This document shows positions 16,951-24,376 of a stretch of 64,000 nucleotides of DNA, piece after piece; position 1 is the first letter of the stretch; the number at the start of each line of letters is the position of its first letter. Origin of the DNA: Spirochaetota bacterium (lineage in GTDB: Bacteria > Spirochaetota > Spirochaetia > Treponematales > Treponemataceae); assembly GCA_023398165.1 (NCBI GenBank), contig JAEWSQ010000022.1, forward strand, positions 1 to 64,000. The letters run 5' to 3'. The notes under the pieces are model-generated. The model was not told where the DNA came from. It was given only the letters and a program-made list of their open reading frames with translations, and searched no databases. Made by a program: the position numbers and the translations under genes.

Positions 16951-16984
16951 TTTATCAGTTTACCTACTAAACTGATAAAGTAAA
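16951..16984 (-). promoter_or_regulatory. MarR-type operator and promoter in front of the DUF523-like gene
   Basis: Perfect 12-bp inverted repeat TTTATCAGTTTA (16951-16962), 5-nt spacer, TAAACTGATAAA (16968-16979). On the minus strand TTTACT (16984-16979), 16 nt and TAAACT (16962-16957) form a promoter that the operator covers. It is near-identical to the site upstream of marR. Confidence 0.8.
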
Positions 16985-16991
16985 AAAAGCT

Positions 16992-17471
16992 TCATTTTCC
17001 TTCTTTTTCAAAAGAAAAATAGGCATCAAGATGCTGTTCTGCCACTGCCAATATTTCCAGAAAACCTGTTACCTTATCAGAGGGAATATTCTTCAAGGTA
17101 AGAAATAATGACTTCTCCATCTGATTATGAAATTCAGCATGTTCGTTATAAACAACCCGTCCTTTATCAGTCAGACTTAGTTCAATTTCTTTTGCATACA
17201 CCTTACTTCTTTCTTTTCGCACATACCCTCTTCTTTCCAGTTTCGATACGATATGGGAGACACCGCCTTTTGTAATTCCGAAAACCCCTGTTAATGCCGT
17301 AACCGTAGATCCTGTTCCGTCTCCTATAGATTCAAGCAGGTTGATTTCCGAAGGATACAGCACATCTCCTGCCTTAGTAGTAAAGGGAATTTTCTCTATT
17401 TTGTTGTATTTGTTAACAAAACGGTTAACTTCAATGCGGATTTTTGATATATCAGCAATGTTCGTTATCAT
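16992..17471 (-). CDS. MarR family transcriptional regulator
   Basis: A 159-residue winged-helix regulator. The recognition region is ALTGVFGITKGGVSHIVSKLERRGYVRKERS, with the wing and ELSLTDKGR typical of MarR; N- and C-terminal helices would form the dimer. It sits at the head of the DUF523-hydrolase-PanE block and is divergent from pdxA. Its promoter and the promoter of the next gene carry the same inverted repeat, so autoregulation and control of the operon by a small ligand are likely. The ATG lies 6 nt from the -10, with no ribosome binding site, suggesting a leaderless mRNA. Confidence 0.9.
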   Translation of the reverse strand: MITNIADISKIRIEVNRFVNKYNKIEKIPFTTKAGDVLYPSEINLLESIGDGTGSTVTALTGVFGITKGGVSHIVSKLERRGYVRKERSKVYAKEIELSLTDKGRVVYNEHAEFHNQMEKSLFLTLKNIPSDKVTGFLEILAVAEQHLDAYFSFEKEGK

Positions 17472-17506
17472 ATTATCTGTTTACCTGCTAAACTGATAAA
17501 TGTCAA
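17472..17506 (-). promoter_or_regulatory. marR promoter covered by a MarR-type operator
   Basis: Minus strand TTGACA (17506-17501), 17 nt, TAAACA (17483-17478). The inverted repeat spans 17472-17500: ATTATCTGTTTA, 5 nt, TAAACTGATAAA, two mismatches from the downstream copy. The remaining ~275 bp to pdxA hold AT-rich sequence and a partial repeat (17653-17695) of 14061-14100. Confidence 0.75.
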
Positions 17507-17782
17507 GGCAATTTCAATAGTAAACTGTGAAAACCTGCTTTCCGTATTAACTGGATCCAGAGAGAAAGCTGCCGGCAAATACAGTATTATAAGGGTTATG
17601 ATCCGACCGGCCGGACTATGTATTACTGTTACTGCCCATGTCTCTTTCACCATCTGTGTTCATCTATACTTCGGCTCTGCCCGCTATAAATCATTGTTTA
17701 TGTGTGTTTTTTTCTTCTCCCGCCTGAGAGCTTTCATTTTGTTCGATTCGTGTCTTTCGTGGTTTAATATCTTCCTATCCCG

Positions 17783-17791
17783 TGGTATACT
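17783..17791 (+). promoter_or_regulatory. Extended -10 for pdxA, leaderless
   Basis: TGG followed by TATACT (17786-17791); the -35 is weak (TTTAAT at 17763, 17-nt spacing). Only 8 nt separate it from the ATG at 17800, so the mRNA would begin at or next to the start codon. Confidence 0.55.
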
Positions 17792-17799
17792 CAAGTCCT

Positions 17800-18765
17800 A
17801 TGAACACAAAACCAGTAATAGCCGTAAGTATGGGAGACCCTGCCGGCATAGGCCCTGAAATAATCGTAAAAGCTCTTGCAAATCCCCGGACTCAAGAGGA
17901 AGCCTCCTATATAGTAACAGGCGATCGTTCTGTACTTGAACAGGCCTGTACTGTCTGCGGAATACCGGTGTCGATCCTCGATGAATGCTTTGTAGATATT
18001 ATAGATATGAAAAACTGCCCCTCAGGCTCATTTGAAATAGGAAAAGTTTCGGCCGCCTGCGGAAAAGCCGCATATGAGTATATTGAGGAAGCAGTGAGTA
18101 TTACCCTTGAAGGAAAAGCTGATGCTCTCTGTACTGCTCCTATCAATAAGGAATCACTCCGCTGTGCTCATATACCGTTTATTGGACACACAGAAATTTT
18201 AAGTGAACTTACCAGTATCCCTGATCCTCTCACCCTTTTTGAAGTTCAAGGTCTCCGCGTTTTTTTTCTCTCACGCCATGTCTCCTTGAAGCAGGCCTGC
18301 TCACTCGTGAAAAAGGACCGTATTATTGATTATGTAAAACGCTGTACAGAAGCGTTAAAACAGCTGGGTATAAAAAGCGGAACAATGGCCGTTGCAGGCC
18401 TTAATCCCCATTCCGGCGAGCACGGCTTATTCGGCAATGAGGAAGTCGAAGAAGTTGAACCTGCCGTGAAGGCGTTACAGGAAGAAGGTTTTGAGGTTGA
18501 AGGTCCTATAGGAGCAGATTCAGTGTTTTATCTGGCTTTGAAGGGTAAATACAACAGCGTCCTTTCTCTTTACCATGATCAGGGACACATCGCCACAAAA
18601 ACCCTCGACTTTGAGCGGACTATTTCAATTACCTGCGGGATGAAAATACTCCGTACCTCAGTTGATCACGGAACAGCCTTCGATATTGCGGGAACGGGAA
18701 AAGCAAGCGAAATAAGCATGATTGAAGCGCTGCGGCTCGCTGTAAAATACAGTAAAAACTTTTAG
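17800..18765 (+). CDS. pdxA: PdxA family dehydrogenase (4-hydroxythreonine-4-phosphate dehydrogenase-like)
   Basis: A 321-residue NAD-dependent oxidative decarboxylase family protein. MGDPAGIGPEI is the family N-terminus. The metal-binding histidines are in FIGHTEIL, LYHDQGHIATKT and TSVDHGTAFDIAGTG, and NPHSGEHGLFG is also conserved. In the classic pathway PdxA oxidises 4-phosphohydroxy-L-threonine for pyridoxal phosphate synthesis, but PdxA2 paralogues act on 4-phospho-threonate sugars acids. No other pdx gene is nearby, so the catabolic alternative stays open. Start at ATG 17800; GTG 17782 overlaps the promoter. Confidence 0.85.
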   Translation: MNTKPVIAVSMGDPAGIGPEIIVKALANPRTQEEASYIVTGDRSVLEQACTVCGIPVSILDECFVDIIDMKNCPSGSFEIGKVSAACGKAAYEYIEEAVSITLEGKADALCTAPINKESLRCAHIPFIGHTEILSELTSIPDPLTLFEVQGLRVFFLSRHVSLKQACSLVKKDRIIDYVKRCTEALKQLGIKSGTMAVAGLNPHSGEHGLFGNEEVEEVEPAVKALQEEGFEVEGPIGADSVFYLALKGKYNSVLSLYHDQGHIATKTLDFERTISITCGMKILRTSVDHGTAFDIAGTGKASEISMIEALRLAVKYSKNF

Positions 18766-18771
18766 CTGCAT

Positions 18772-18803
18772 CTTTAATAGAACGAACGTTCGTTCTATTA
18801 AAG
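18772..18803. repeat. 32-bp perfect palindrome, copy 2
   Basis: Perfect dyad centred between 18787 and 18788, same core as 14012-14041 (TAGAACGAACGTTCGTTCTA) but with different outermost bases. It lies between the convergent stops of pdxA and pth. Confidence 0.9.
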
Positions 18804-18830
18804 CTAGAATTTCCTAATTTAGGAGGTAGC

Positions 18831-19421
18831 TCACGGTAATAGATTTTTCTTTTTCCACTCAGTTTCGAGTTTCTTTGGATCCCCGGTTATAAGTTTCATG
18901 AATAACTCTTCTGCACCGGGGAAAATCTGTGAGAGACATATTTTTTCATCTGCCGTGAAATCAGACAGAACATACGATGCCACATCGTCATGATCGGGGC
19001 GTCCTATGCCGAACCGCAGCCGCCAGAAGTCGGCAGTTCCAAGGCATGCTTTGGCAGAGCGGAGCCCGTTGTGGCCGCCTAAGCCCCCGGACCATTTTAA
19101 GCTTATGGTTCCTACGGGAAGCTCAAGTTCGTCATGAATTACAAGTATTTCTTCAGGTTTTATCTTGTAAAAGTTTGCAAGTTCAATAATGCTCTCTCCT
19201 GAAAGATTCATATAGGTTTCGGGTTTCAGATAGTACAGCGGTTCCTGCCGTTTCTCCGTAATATGTATATTTGTTTCAAGGGCGTATTCACCCTTAAATT
19301 TCTTACTGAATGTGAGATTCCTCACTGTTGTTATTGAATCTGCAAAAAGCCATGCAACATTGTGCCGGTTTTGAGCGTATTTTTTTCCGTAATTACCCAA
19401 AAAGGCTGCTAATTTAATCAT
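18831..19421 (-). CDS. pth: Peptidyl-tRNA hydrolase
   Basis: A 196-residue enzyme that releases peptides from peptidyl-tRNA. The catalytic His is in NRHNVAW, the Asn in LGNYGKKYAQNRHN, and the conserved Asp in VIHDELELP; KPETYMNLSG and GGLGGHNGLRS complete the family signature. LGN replaces the usual LGNPG in that first loop (NYG instead of NPG). Cytoplasmic. It has its own promoter, whose -10 is 8 nt from the ATG, and there is no ribosome binding site. Confidence 0.95.
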   Translation of the reverse strand: MIKLAAFLGNYGKKYAQNRHNVAWLFADSITTVRNLTFSKKFKGEYALETNIHITEKRQEPLYYLKPETYMNLSGESIIELANFYKIKPEEILVIHDELELPVGTISLKWSGGLGGHNGLRSAKACLGTADFWRLRFGIGRPDHDDVASYVLSDFTADEKICLSQIFPGAEELFMKLITGDPKKLETEWKKKNLLP

Positions 19422-19458
19422 AAGGCTGAATTATATAGAAAATTCAGCCTTGATGCAA
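19422..19458 (-). promoter_or_regulatory. pth promoter with an 11-bp inverted repeat (putative operator)
   Basis: Minus strand TTGCAT (19458-19453), 17 nt, TATAAT (19435-19430), then 8 nt to the ATG. The perfect inverted repeat AAGGCTGAATT (19422-19432) and AATTCAGCCTT (19441-19451), spacer 8 nt, covers the -10 and most of the spacer, the position of a repressor site. Confidence 0.7.
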
Positions 19459-19481
19459 TTGAATGTAATAAACATACCCTT

Positions 19482-21536
19482 CTAGGCTTTTTTTACCGAA
19501 AGAGTCCGTACTGAGTTTAGCGTTGCAAGAAGAGAAACCCCGACATCGGCAAAGACGGCAAGTGCAAGGGGAGCAAAACCGAAAGCACCGAGCGCCATGA
19601 CAATAGTCTTCGTAAAAAGAATGAATACTATATTCTGTTTGACAATTAAGAGCGTCCTGCGCGCAATGCGTACTGCAAGCGGAAGTTTTACTAAATCATC
19701 ATTCATAATAACTATATCAGAAGCTTCAATTGCAGCATCGGAACCGAGACCTCCCATTGCAATGCCTGCATCGCTGAGAGCCAGTACAGGAGAATCATTA
19801 ATTCCGTCGCCGGTAAAAATAACGCTTCCCCTTTTTTTACCGGTTTTGTTTTCCTCAAGGTTTTGAATAATACCCGAGAGTATTTTTGACTTATCGGCAG
19901 GTAAAAGAGATGAATGAACTTCATCAATTCCCGCTTCATGTGCAATATGTAAAGCAGTATCTTCAGTATCGCCCGTTAGAAGCACGGTTTTTTTAACTCC
20001 GAGTTTTTTTAACTCCGCTAGCGCAGACCGGGCAGTATTTTTTAATACATCGCTTATAACTATATGACCTGCATAGACTGAGTCTACCGCCACATGAATG
20101 CAGGTGCCGCTGCAGATGCCGGAATCTTCACAGTTACTGCAGGTAAATCCTTTCTCAAAGACATCGACCCCTTCACTTCTCATAAAATTCTCATTGCCTG
20201 CAATAACGCGTTTGCCATCGACTAAGGCCCGTATACCTTTGCCGGCAATTTCTTCAACCTGCTCAACCCGCACCAAAGAACAGCATTCCTTTGAATGAGC
20301 CTTTCTTAAGGACTGGGAAATCGGATGATTCGAGTGCATTTCTGCATGTGAGGCTGCGGCAAGAAGCTCCTCTTCTGTTAAAGAGGATTCTCCGCCTGAA
20401 AAGGGATGAACCATGCGTACTGAAAAAGTACCGTCTGTGAGCGTTCCGGTCTTATCAAAAACGGCAGTATTCACACGTGAAAGTACCTCAATAAAGTCTG
20501 CCCCCTTTACAAGAATTCCGGAACGCGAAAATGCTCCTATACCTCCGAAAAAGCCCAGCGGTACAGAAACAACAAGGGCGCAGGGACAGGAAATGACGAG
20601 AAATACTAATGAGCGGTATATCCACTGTTCAAGAATTCCGCTTTCAAATAGTCCTGTTAATCCTCTGTTAAGTATAAGGGGCGGAATAAAAGCAATTAAA
20701 AGCGCGGCAATGGTTACTGCGGGAGTATATATGCGTGCAAAAGAAGATATAAATTTTTCTGTCTTTGCTTTCCTTTCAGAGGCGTGCTCAACAAGCTCAA
20801 TTATTTTTGCCGTCTGGGAGTTTTTATATTCCCTTAAAGCTTTCACCCTGAACACCACAATACCGGAATTAATGGAGCCGCTTAATACTTCATCGCCCTC
20901 GGATACAGTAACCGGCATGCTTTCACCGGTAACAGAGGAAGTATCTATATAACCATTTCCTTCAACGATGATAGCATCTACCGGGAAACGTTCACCGCTT
21001 CTCACAAGAAGAATATCACCTGCAAGTACTTTATCCGATTCAATATATTCCTCTTTGCCGTTTTGTAATCTGTGAGCAAAAGGTTCCTTTATATTTACAA
21101 GCGCGGTAATCGAATTTCTGGATTTCATAGCGGCTTTTTCCTGAAAACTTTCTCCTATCTGATAAAATACCATTACCGCCACAGCTTCCGGGTACTCGCC
21201 TATAATAAAAGCACCGAGAGTCGCAATAGTCATCAAAAAGTTCTCATCAAATACCCTGCCCCTGGCAATATTTTTTAACGCATTCCAAAGCACATCATAC
21301 GAACTGACAAGCCATGCCGCAATAAATAAGAAAAGCTCTAGGTACCCTGAAAAAGATGACGGCAGACGGAGGGCTTCTGTTTCGCTTCCGTTTCTTCTAA
21401 GCAGCATTCCTGCTGTAAAGAAAATTCCTGTTACAACCAGCCGGACAATTTTTTTCACGACATAGTTTTTCTCTTCGTGTTCATACTCAGTATGATTATG
21501 TGAATCTGCACATTTTTCACAATGACTGCATGCCAT
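19482..21536 (-). CDS. Heavy-metal translocating P-type ATPase (ZntA/CadA type)
   Basis: A 684-residue P1B-type ATPase exporting soft divalent metals. It has a His/Cys-rich N-terminus (ACSHCEKCADSHNHTEYEHE) rather than a folded HMA domain, transmembrane pairs, TGES-type actuator (SSVTGESMPV), CPC in the transport helix (317-319), DKTGTLT with phospho-Asp361, SNHPI, and GDGINDSP. CPC with no CPH/SPC favours Zn/Cd/Pb. An unusual Cys cluster at 466-479 (CSNCEDSGICSGTC) sits in the nucleotide-binding domain. The start is ATG 21536 (GAGGAA upstream); GTG 21548 overlaps the arsR stop. Cotranscribed with the arsR-type repressor. Confidence 0.92.
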   Translation of the reverse strand: MACSHCEKCADSHNHTEYEHEEKNYVVKKIVRLVVTGIFFTAGMLLRRNGSETEALRLPSSFSGYLELFLFIAAWLVSSYDVLWNALKNIARGRVFDENFLMTIATLGAFIIGEYPEAVAVMVFYQIGESFQEKAAMKSRNSITALVNIKEPFAHRLQNGKEEYIESDKVLAGDILLVRSGERFPVDAIIVEGNGYIDTSSVTGESMPVTVSEGDEVLSGSINSGIVVFRVKALREYKNSQTAKIIELVEHASERKAKTEKFISSFARIYTPAVTIAALLIAFIPPLILNRGLTGLFESGILEQWIYRSLVFLVISCPCALVVSVPLGFFGGIGAFSRSGILVKGADFIEVLSRVNTAVFDKTGTLTDGTFSVRMVHPFSGGESSLTEEELLAAASHAEMHSNHPISQSLRKAHSKECCSLVRVEQVEEIAGKGIRALVDGKRVIAGNENFMRSEGVDVFEKGFTCSNCEDSGICSGTCIHVAVDSVYAGHIVISDVLKNTARSALAELKKLGVKKTVLLTGDTEDTALHIAHEAGIDEVHSSLLPADKSKILSGIIQNLEENKTGKKRGSVIFTGDGINDSPVLALSDAGIAMGGLGSDAAIEASDIVIMNDDLVKLPLAVRIARRTLLIVKQNIVFILFTKTIVMALGAFGFAPLALAVFADVGVSLLATLNSVRTLSVKKA

Positions 21537-21544
21537 AATGTTCC

Positions 21545-21877
21545 TCACTCGCTTATATGTTCCATTCCCTGATCGAGAATGCTTAAAATATGATTGTCAC
21601 AAAGGGAATACAATAGCGTTTTCCCCTCCCGTTTAAACCGTACAAGACGTGCACTTTTTAACAGACGAAGCTGATGCGAAACAGCAGACTGACTCATTTT
21701 AAGACCGCTGCTTAAATCATTGACGCACTTTTCGCCCTTGGACAGCATATACAAAAGCTGAATACGGTTTGAATCTGCAAAAACCTTAAAGAATTCTGCT
21801 AAATCAAACAGCAATGTCTGATCTGTGTCGCTTCTTTCTTCACTTATATCAGCATCCCGGTATTCATCAGTATTCAT
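21545..21877 (-). CDS. ArsR/SmtB family metal-responsive repressor with alpha-5 zinc site
   Basis: A 110-residue winged-helix repressor with recognition helix LKMSQSAVSHQLRLLKSA. The C-terminal helix reads DNHILSILDQGMEHISE: Asp, His two later, His eleven later and Glu three later, exactly the alpha-5 ligand spacing of SmtB (Asp104, His106, His117, Glu120). The CxCxxD alpha-3 site of CadC/ArsR is absent (only KCVNDL), so Zn(II) is the predicted inducer. It is first in the operon with the P-type ATPase. AAGGAG precedes the ATG. Confidence 0.93.
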   Translation of the reverse strand: MNTDEYRDADISEERSDTDQTLLFDLAEFFKVFADSNRIQLLYMLSKGEKCVNDLSSGLKMSQSAVSHQLRLLKSARLVRFKREGKTLLYSLCDNHILSILDQGMEHISE

Positions 21878-21891
21878 ACTAGCTCCTTTAC

Positions 21892-21944
21892 ATATGAACG
21901 TCTGTTCATATGTTCATATTATAAAATAATCTAAATACTGTCAA
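21892..21944 (-). promoter_or_regulatory. arsR promoter and ArsR/SmtB-type operator
   Basis: Operator ATATGAAC (21892-21899), 4 nt, GTTCATAT (21904-21911), a perfect 8-bp inverted repeat close to the SmtB/ZiaR-type sequence. A further GTTCATAT half-site abuts (to 21919, offset by two). Minus strand TTGACA (21944-21939) with TATAAT (21923-21918) has a short 15-nt spacer; TAATAT two bases on gives 17. Confidence 0.75.
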
Positions 21945-21996
21945 GTAAGTTATACTAATTTCCTAGTATTTTACTCTTCTTTTCATCTTATTTTTC

Positions 21997-22025
21997 TTGC
22001 TTTTTGTGCTGATACTGTTTACATT
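21997..22025 (+). promoter_or_regulatory. Promoter for the DUF2156 gene, leaderless
   Basis: TTGCTT (21997-22002), 17 nt, TACATT (22020-22025), then 6 nt to ATG 22032. No ribosome binding site is visible. Confidence 0.45.
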
Positions 22026-22031
22026 TTAGTA

Positions 22032-22952
22032 ATGAATGTACCAATGTATCCTGAATTCATACATCTTGACTGTGCCCTCTTCGACGAGCTTCATCCTTTT
22101 TTACAAAAACAGAAAGACGGAATATCTGAATTTACGTTCCCAAGTCTTTATCTCCACCGGACAAAATACACGTATAAAGCAAGCCGTCTCTCGCATGACT
22201 GTTATGCGGTAAGCGGTACGTATCATGGAAAAACGTTCTTTTCCCTTCTGGGCTTAATGACAATGGAAGATGAACCCAAAGTTCAAGAACTCCTTTCGCA
22301 CTATGATTACTGGAAAAATATGAGTACGTCCCAGTATGAGGCGCTGTCCCCGTCAATGAAGGAATGGATTTTGTCCTCATATGATATTATTGAAGACAGA
22401 GATAATGCCGATTACTTATACAGCCGGGAAGATCTTGCCCTCCTTCCGGGAAAAGCCTTTCACAAAAAAAAGAATCTTGTTAATGCTTTTGAAGCGTCCT
22501 ATACCCCGGATGTAAAACCCCTCGATGCCTATACTAAAGAGGATGCAAGAATAGTCCTCGATGAGTGGAATTCGCAGAGGGATCCTTCGATTCCCACAGA
22601 TTATATACAATGCATAGAAGCTCTGGACAGCATGAATCTTCAGCAGATAAAATCATGTATGGTTTTCACGGGAGTTGTCGTATATGCCGACGGTAAACCG
22701 GTAGGATGGTCGCTTGGAGAGAGAATTGCAGGAGGAAATTCATTCTGCGTTCATTTTGAGAAAGGCATCAGTTCATATAAGGGGGTGTATCAGTATGTCA
22801 ACAGGGCTACGGCTCTGTCCCTTCCGTCTGATGTTCTCTATATCAACAGGGAACAGGATTTGGGCGATGAGGGTTTACGCCAGGCAAAAATGACATACAG
22901 ACCCTGCGGTTTTGTGACTAAATACAGAATCAACCCCAAGAAAAGTCTTTAG
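22032..22952 (+). CDS. DUF2156 (LPG synthase C-terminal-like) domain protein
   Basis: A 306-residue protein matching the DUF2156 group, a GNAT-like acyl/aminoacyl-transferase fold also found as the catalytic domain of lysyl-phosphatidylglycerol synthase. Family features are SREDLALLPGKAFHKKKN, the core strand GKPVGWSLGERI, HFEKGISSYKGVYQYVN and the ending INREQDLGDEGLRQAK. It lacks the membrane domain of MprF, so it is a soluble stand-alone transferase. The acceptor is unknown. It is followed by threonine synthase but has its own promoter. Confidence 0.8.
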   Translation: MNVPMYPEFIHLDCALFDELHPFLQKQKDGISEFTFPSLYLHRTKYTYKASRLSHDCYAVSGTYHGKTFFSLLGLMTMEDEPKVQELLSHYDYWKNMSTSQYEALSPSMKEWILSSYDIIEDRDNADYLYSREDLALLPGKAFHKKKNLVNAFEASYTPDVKPLDAYTKEDARIVLDEWNSQRDPSIPTDYIQCIEALDSMNLQQIKSCMVFTGVVVYADGKPVGWSLGERIAGGNSFCVHFEKGISSYKGVYQYVNRATALSLPSDVLYINREQDLGDEGLRQAKMTYRPCGFVTKYRINPKKSL

Positions 22953-23008
22953 CCTTATGTTAGCAAAAAATTAAAATGCAGGAAAGTCTCGTCTAAGTGC
23001 TTGAAATG

Positions 23009-23017
23009 TGCTAGAAT
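23009..23017 (+). promoter_or_regulatory. Extended -10 for threonine synthase
   Basis: TGC then TAGAAT (23012-23017); -35 weak. The leader keeps TGGAGGA (23027-23033) before the TTG start at 23038. Confidence 0.45.
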
Positions 23018-23037
23018 CATTCATACTGGAGGATATT

Positions 23038-24345
23038 TTGCAGTTTGTAAGCACCAGAAATTCTAAAGAAAAAGTCAGTTTTGCCCAGGCTATTGTTCAG
23101 CCCGTTCCGAGAGACGGGGGAATGTATGCACCTGCAAATGAAGAAAATCTGCGTCCGTGGATTCTTCATATGGACAGCACAACTCCCTTCAGTTCCATTG
23201 CAGGTTCGCTTACATCAGCTCTCCTTAAAGATGAACTCAGCCCGATAATTTCAGAAACCATAGCCGCAAAGGCCTTTCCCTTCAGTCCCGAGCTTACTCA
23301 GCTCGATGATAACCTTTTTATTCTTGAGCTCTACCACGGTCCTACCGGCTCCCATAAAGATTTCGGCGTTTCATTCCTTGCATCCTGTCTTGAACATATT
23401 CTGCTTATGCAGGACAAAAAGGCCACGGTGCTAGCAGTAACAAACGGTGAAACAGGCTCTTGTCTTGCCCATGCATTCAGGAATAAAAAAAGACTTCAGG
23501 CAATTCTTCTTTATACAAAGGGCAGTATGCGCGGTTTTAAAGAAAGCGACTGCATATGGAACGGGGGCAACATATATCCTGTTGAAGTTAACGGAACACA
23601 GGAAGACTGTTTTAGAACGGCAAGGGAAATTTACAGCGACCAGGATTTAATAAGACGTTATAACTTAACCCTCGCCAATACTTTAAATATTGGAAGAGTT
23701 CTTCCTCATACTTTTTTCTATACCTATGCATTTACCCGGTTAAAGAAAGTCGTTCACAGCGATATTTATTATGCCCTGGCTGCCAGCAACTACGGTAACC
23801 TTGTAGCAGGTCTTTACAGCTGGAAATTTTCTCTTCCCGTGAACGGTTTCATTACCGACAGCAGTGCATCCTTATCTGCAGATGAGCAGGGCAAATGCAT
23901 TATTCTCGATTCCGGAATACCTCTTTCAAAACGGGGACCTTCAGATCCCATAAATCCTTCAAATATAGAACGTCTGGAGGAAGTTTTTTTTGCTAATCCT
24001 GCTGTCATACGCGGACTTATTTACCCCGCAATGGTAGCGGAACAGGAAAAAGAAAAGGCTGTAAAAGATTTTTTCAGCAAGTATAAGCGCATAATTGATC
24101 CTTCAACAGCCAGCGCATGGGCGGCAGCAAAAAAAAGAAACGATGTTATTGAAGCAGATGAAGGCGCCGTTGTTCTTCTTGCAAGAAATCATCCTTCGCT
24201 AGAGGCCGAAAAGATCAAGCGCTGGTGCGGACAAACTGTACCGATGCCCGAAGAGATTCAATCGTTGTATACCCCTGTTCTGCCGAAGAGAACTATCGAT
24301 CCTGAAAGAAATGCAATAGTTAATATTCTGCACGAATTATCATAA
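23038..24345 (+). CDS. thrC: Threonine synthase
   Basis: A 435-residue PLP enzyme converting O-phosphohomoserine to threonine. The N-terminus YAPANEENLRPW and the PLP-lysine motif LYHGPTGSHKDFG (usually FKDF) identify the bacterial ThrC branch; ASNYGNLVAGLYS and SDPINPSNIERLE are the phosphate and C-terminal signatures. The start is the TTG at 23038, five nucleotides after TGGAGGA, giving MQFVSTRN. An in-frame GTG at 23008 overlaps the -10 and can be excluded. thrS lies 29 kb away and is not linked. Confidence 0.92.
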   Translation: MQFVSTRNSKEKVSFAQAIVQPVPRDGGMYAPANEENLRPWILHMDSTTPFSSIAGSLTSALLKDELSPIISETIAAKAFPFSPELTQLDDNLFILELYHGPTGSHKDFGVSFLASCLEHILLMQDKKATVLAVTNGETGSCLAHAFRNKKRLQAILLYTKGSMRGFKESDCIWNGGNIYPVEVNGTQEDCFRTAREIYSDQDLIRRYNLTLANTLNIGRVLPHTFFYTYAFTRLKKVVHSDIYYALAASNYGNLVAGLYSWKFSLPVNGFITDSSASLSADEQGKCIILDSGIPLSKRGPSDPINPSNIERLEEVFFANPAVIRGLIYPAMVAEQEKEKAVKDFFSKYKRIIDPSTASAWAAAKKRNDVIEADEGAVVLLARNHPSLEAEKIKRWCGQTVPMPEEIQSLYTPVLPKRTIDPERNAIVNILHELS

Positions 24346-24376
24346 ATATTGTGAAGCTGGAAAGGAGTACGTAAGC

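Noticed and set aside
20413..20952. 179-codon plus-strand frame opposite the P-type ATPase
   Set aside because: Antisense shadow of a gene with complete family motifs; no ribosome binding site and no recognisable domain.
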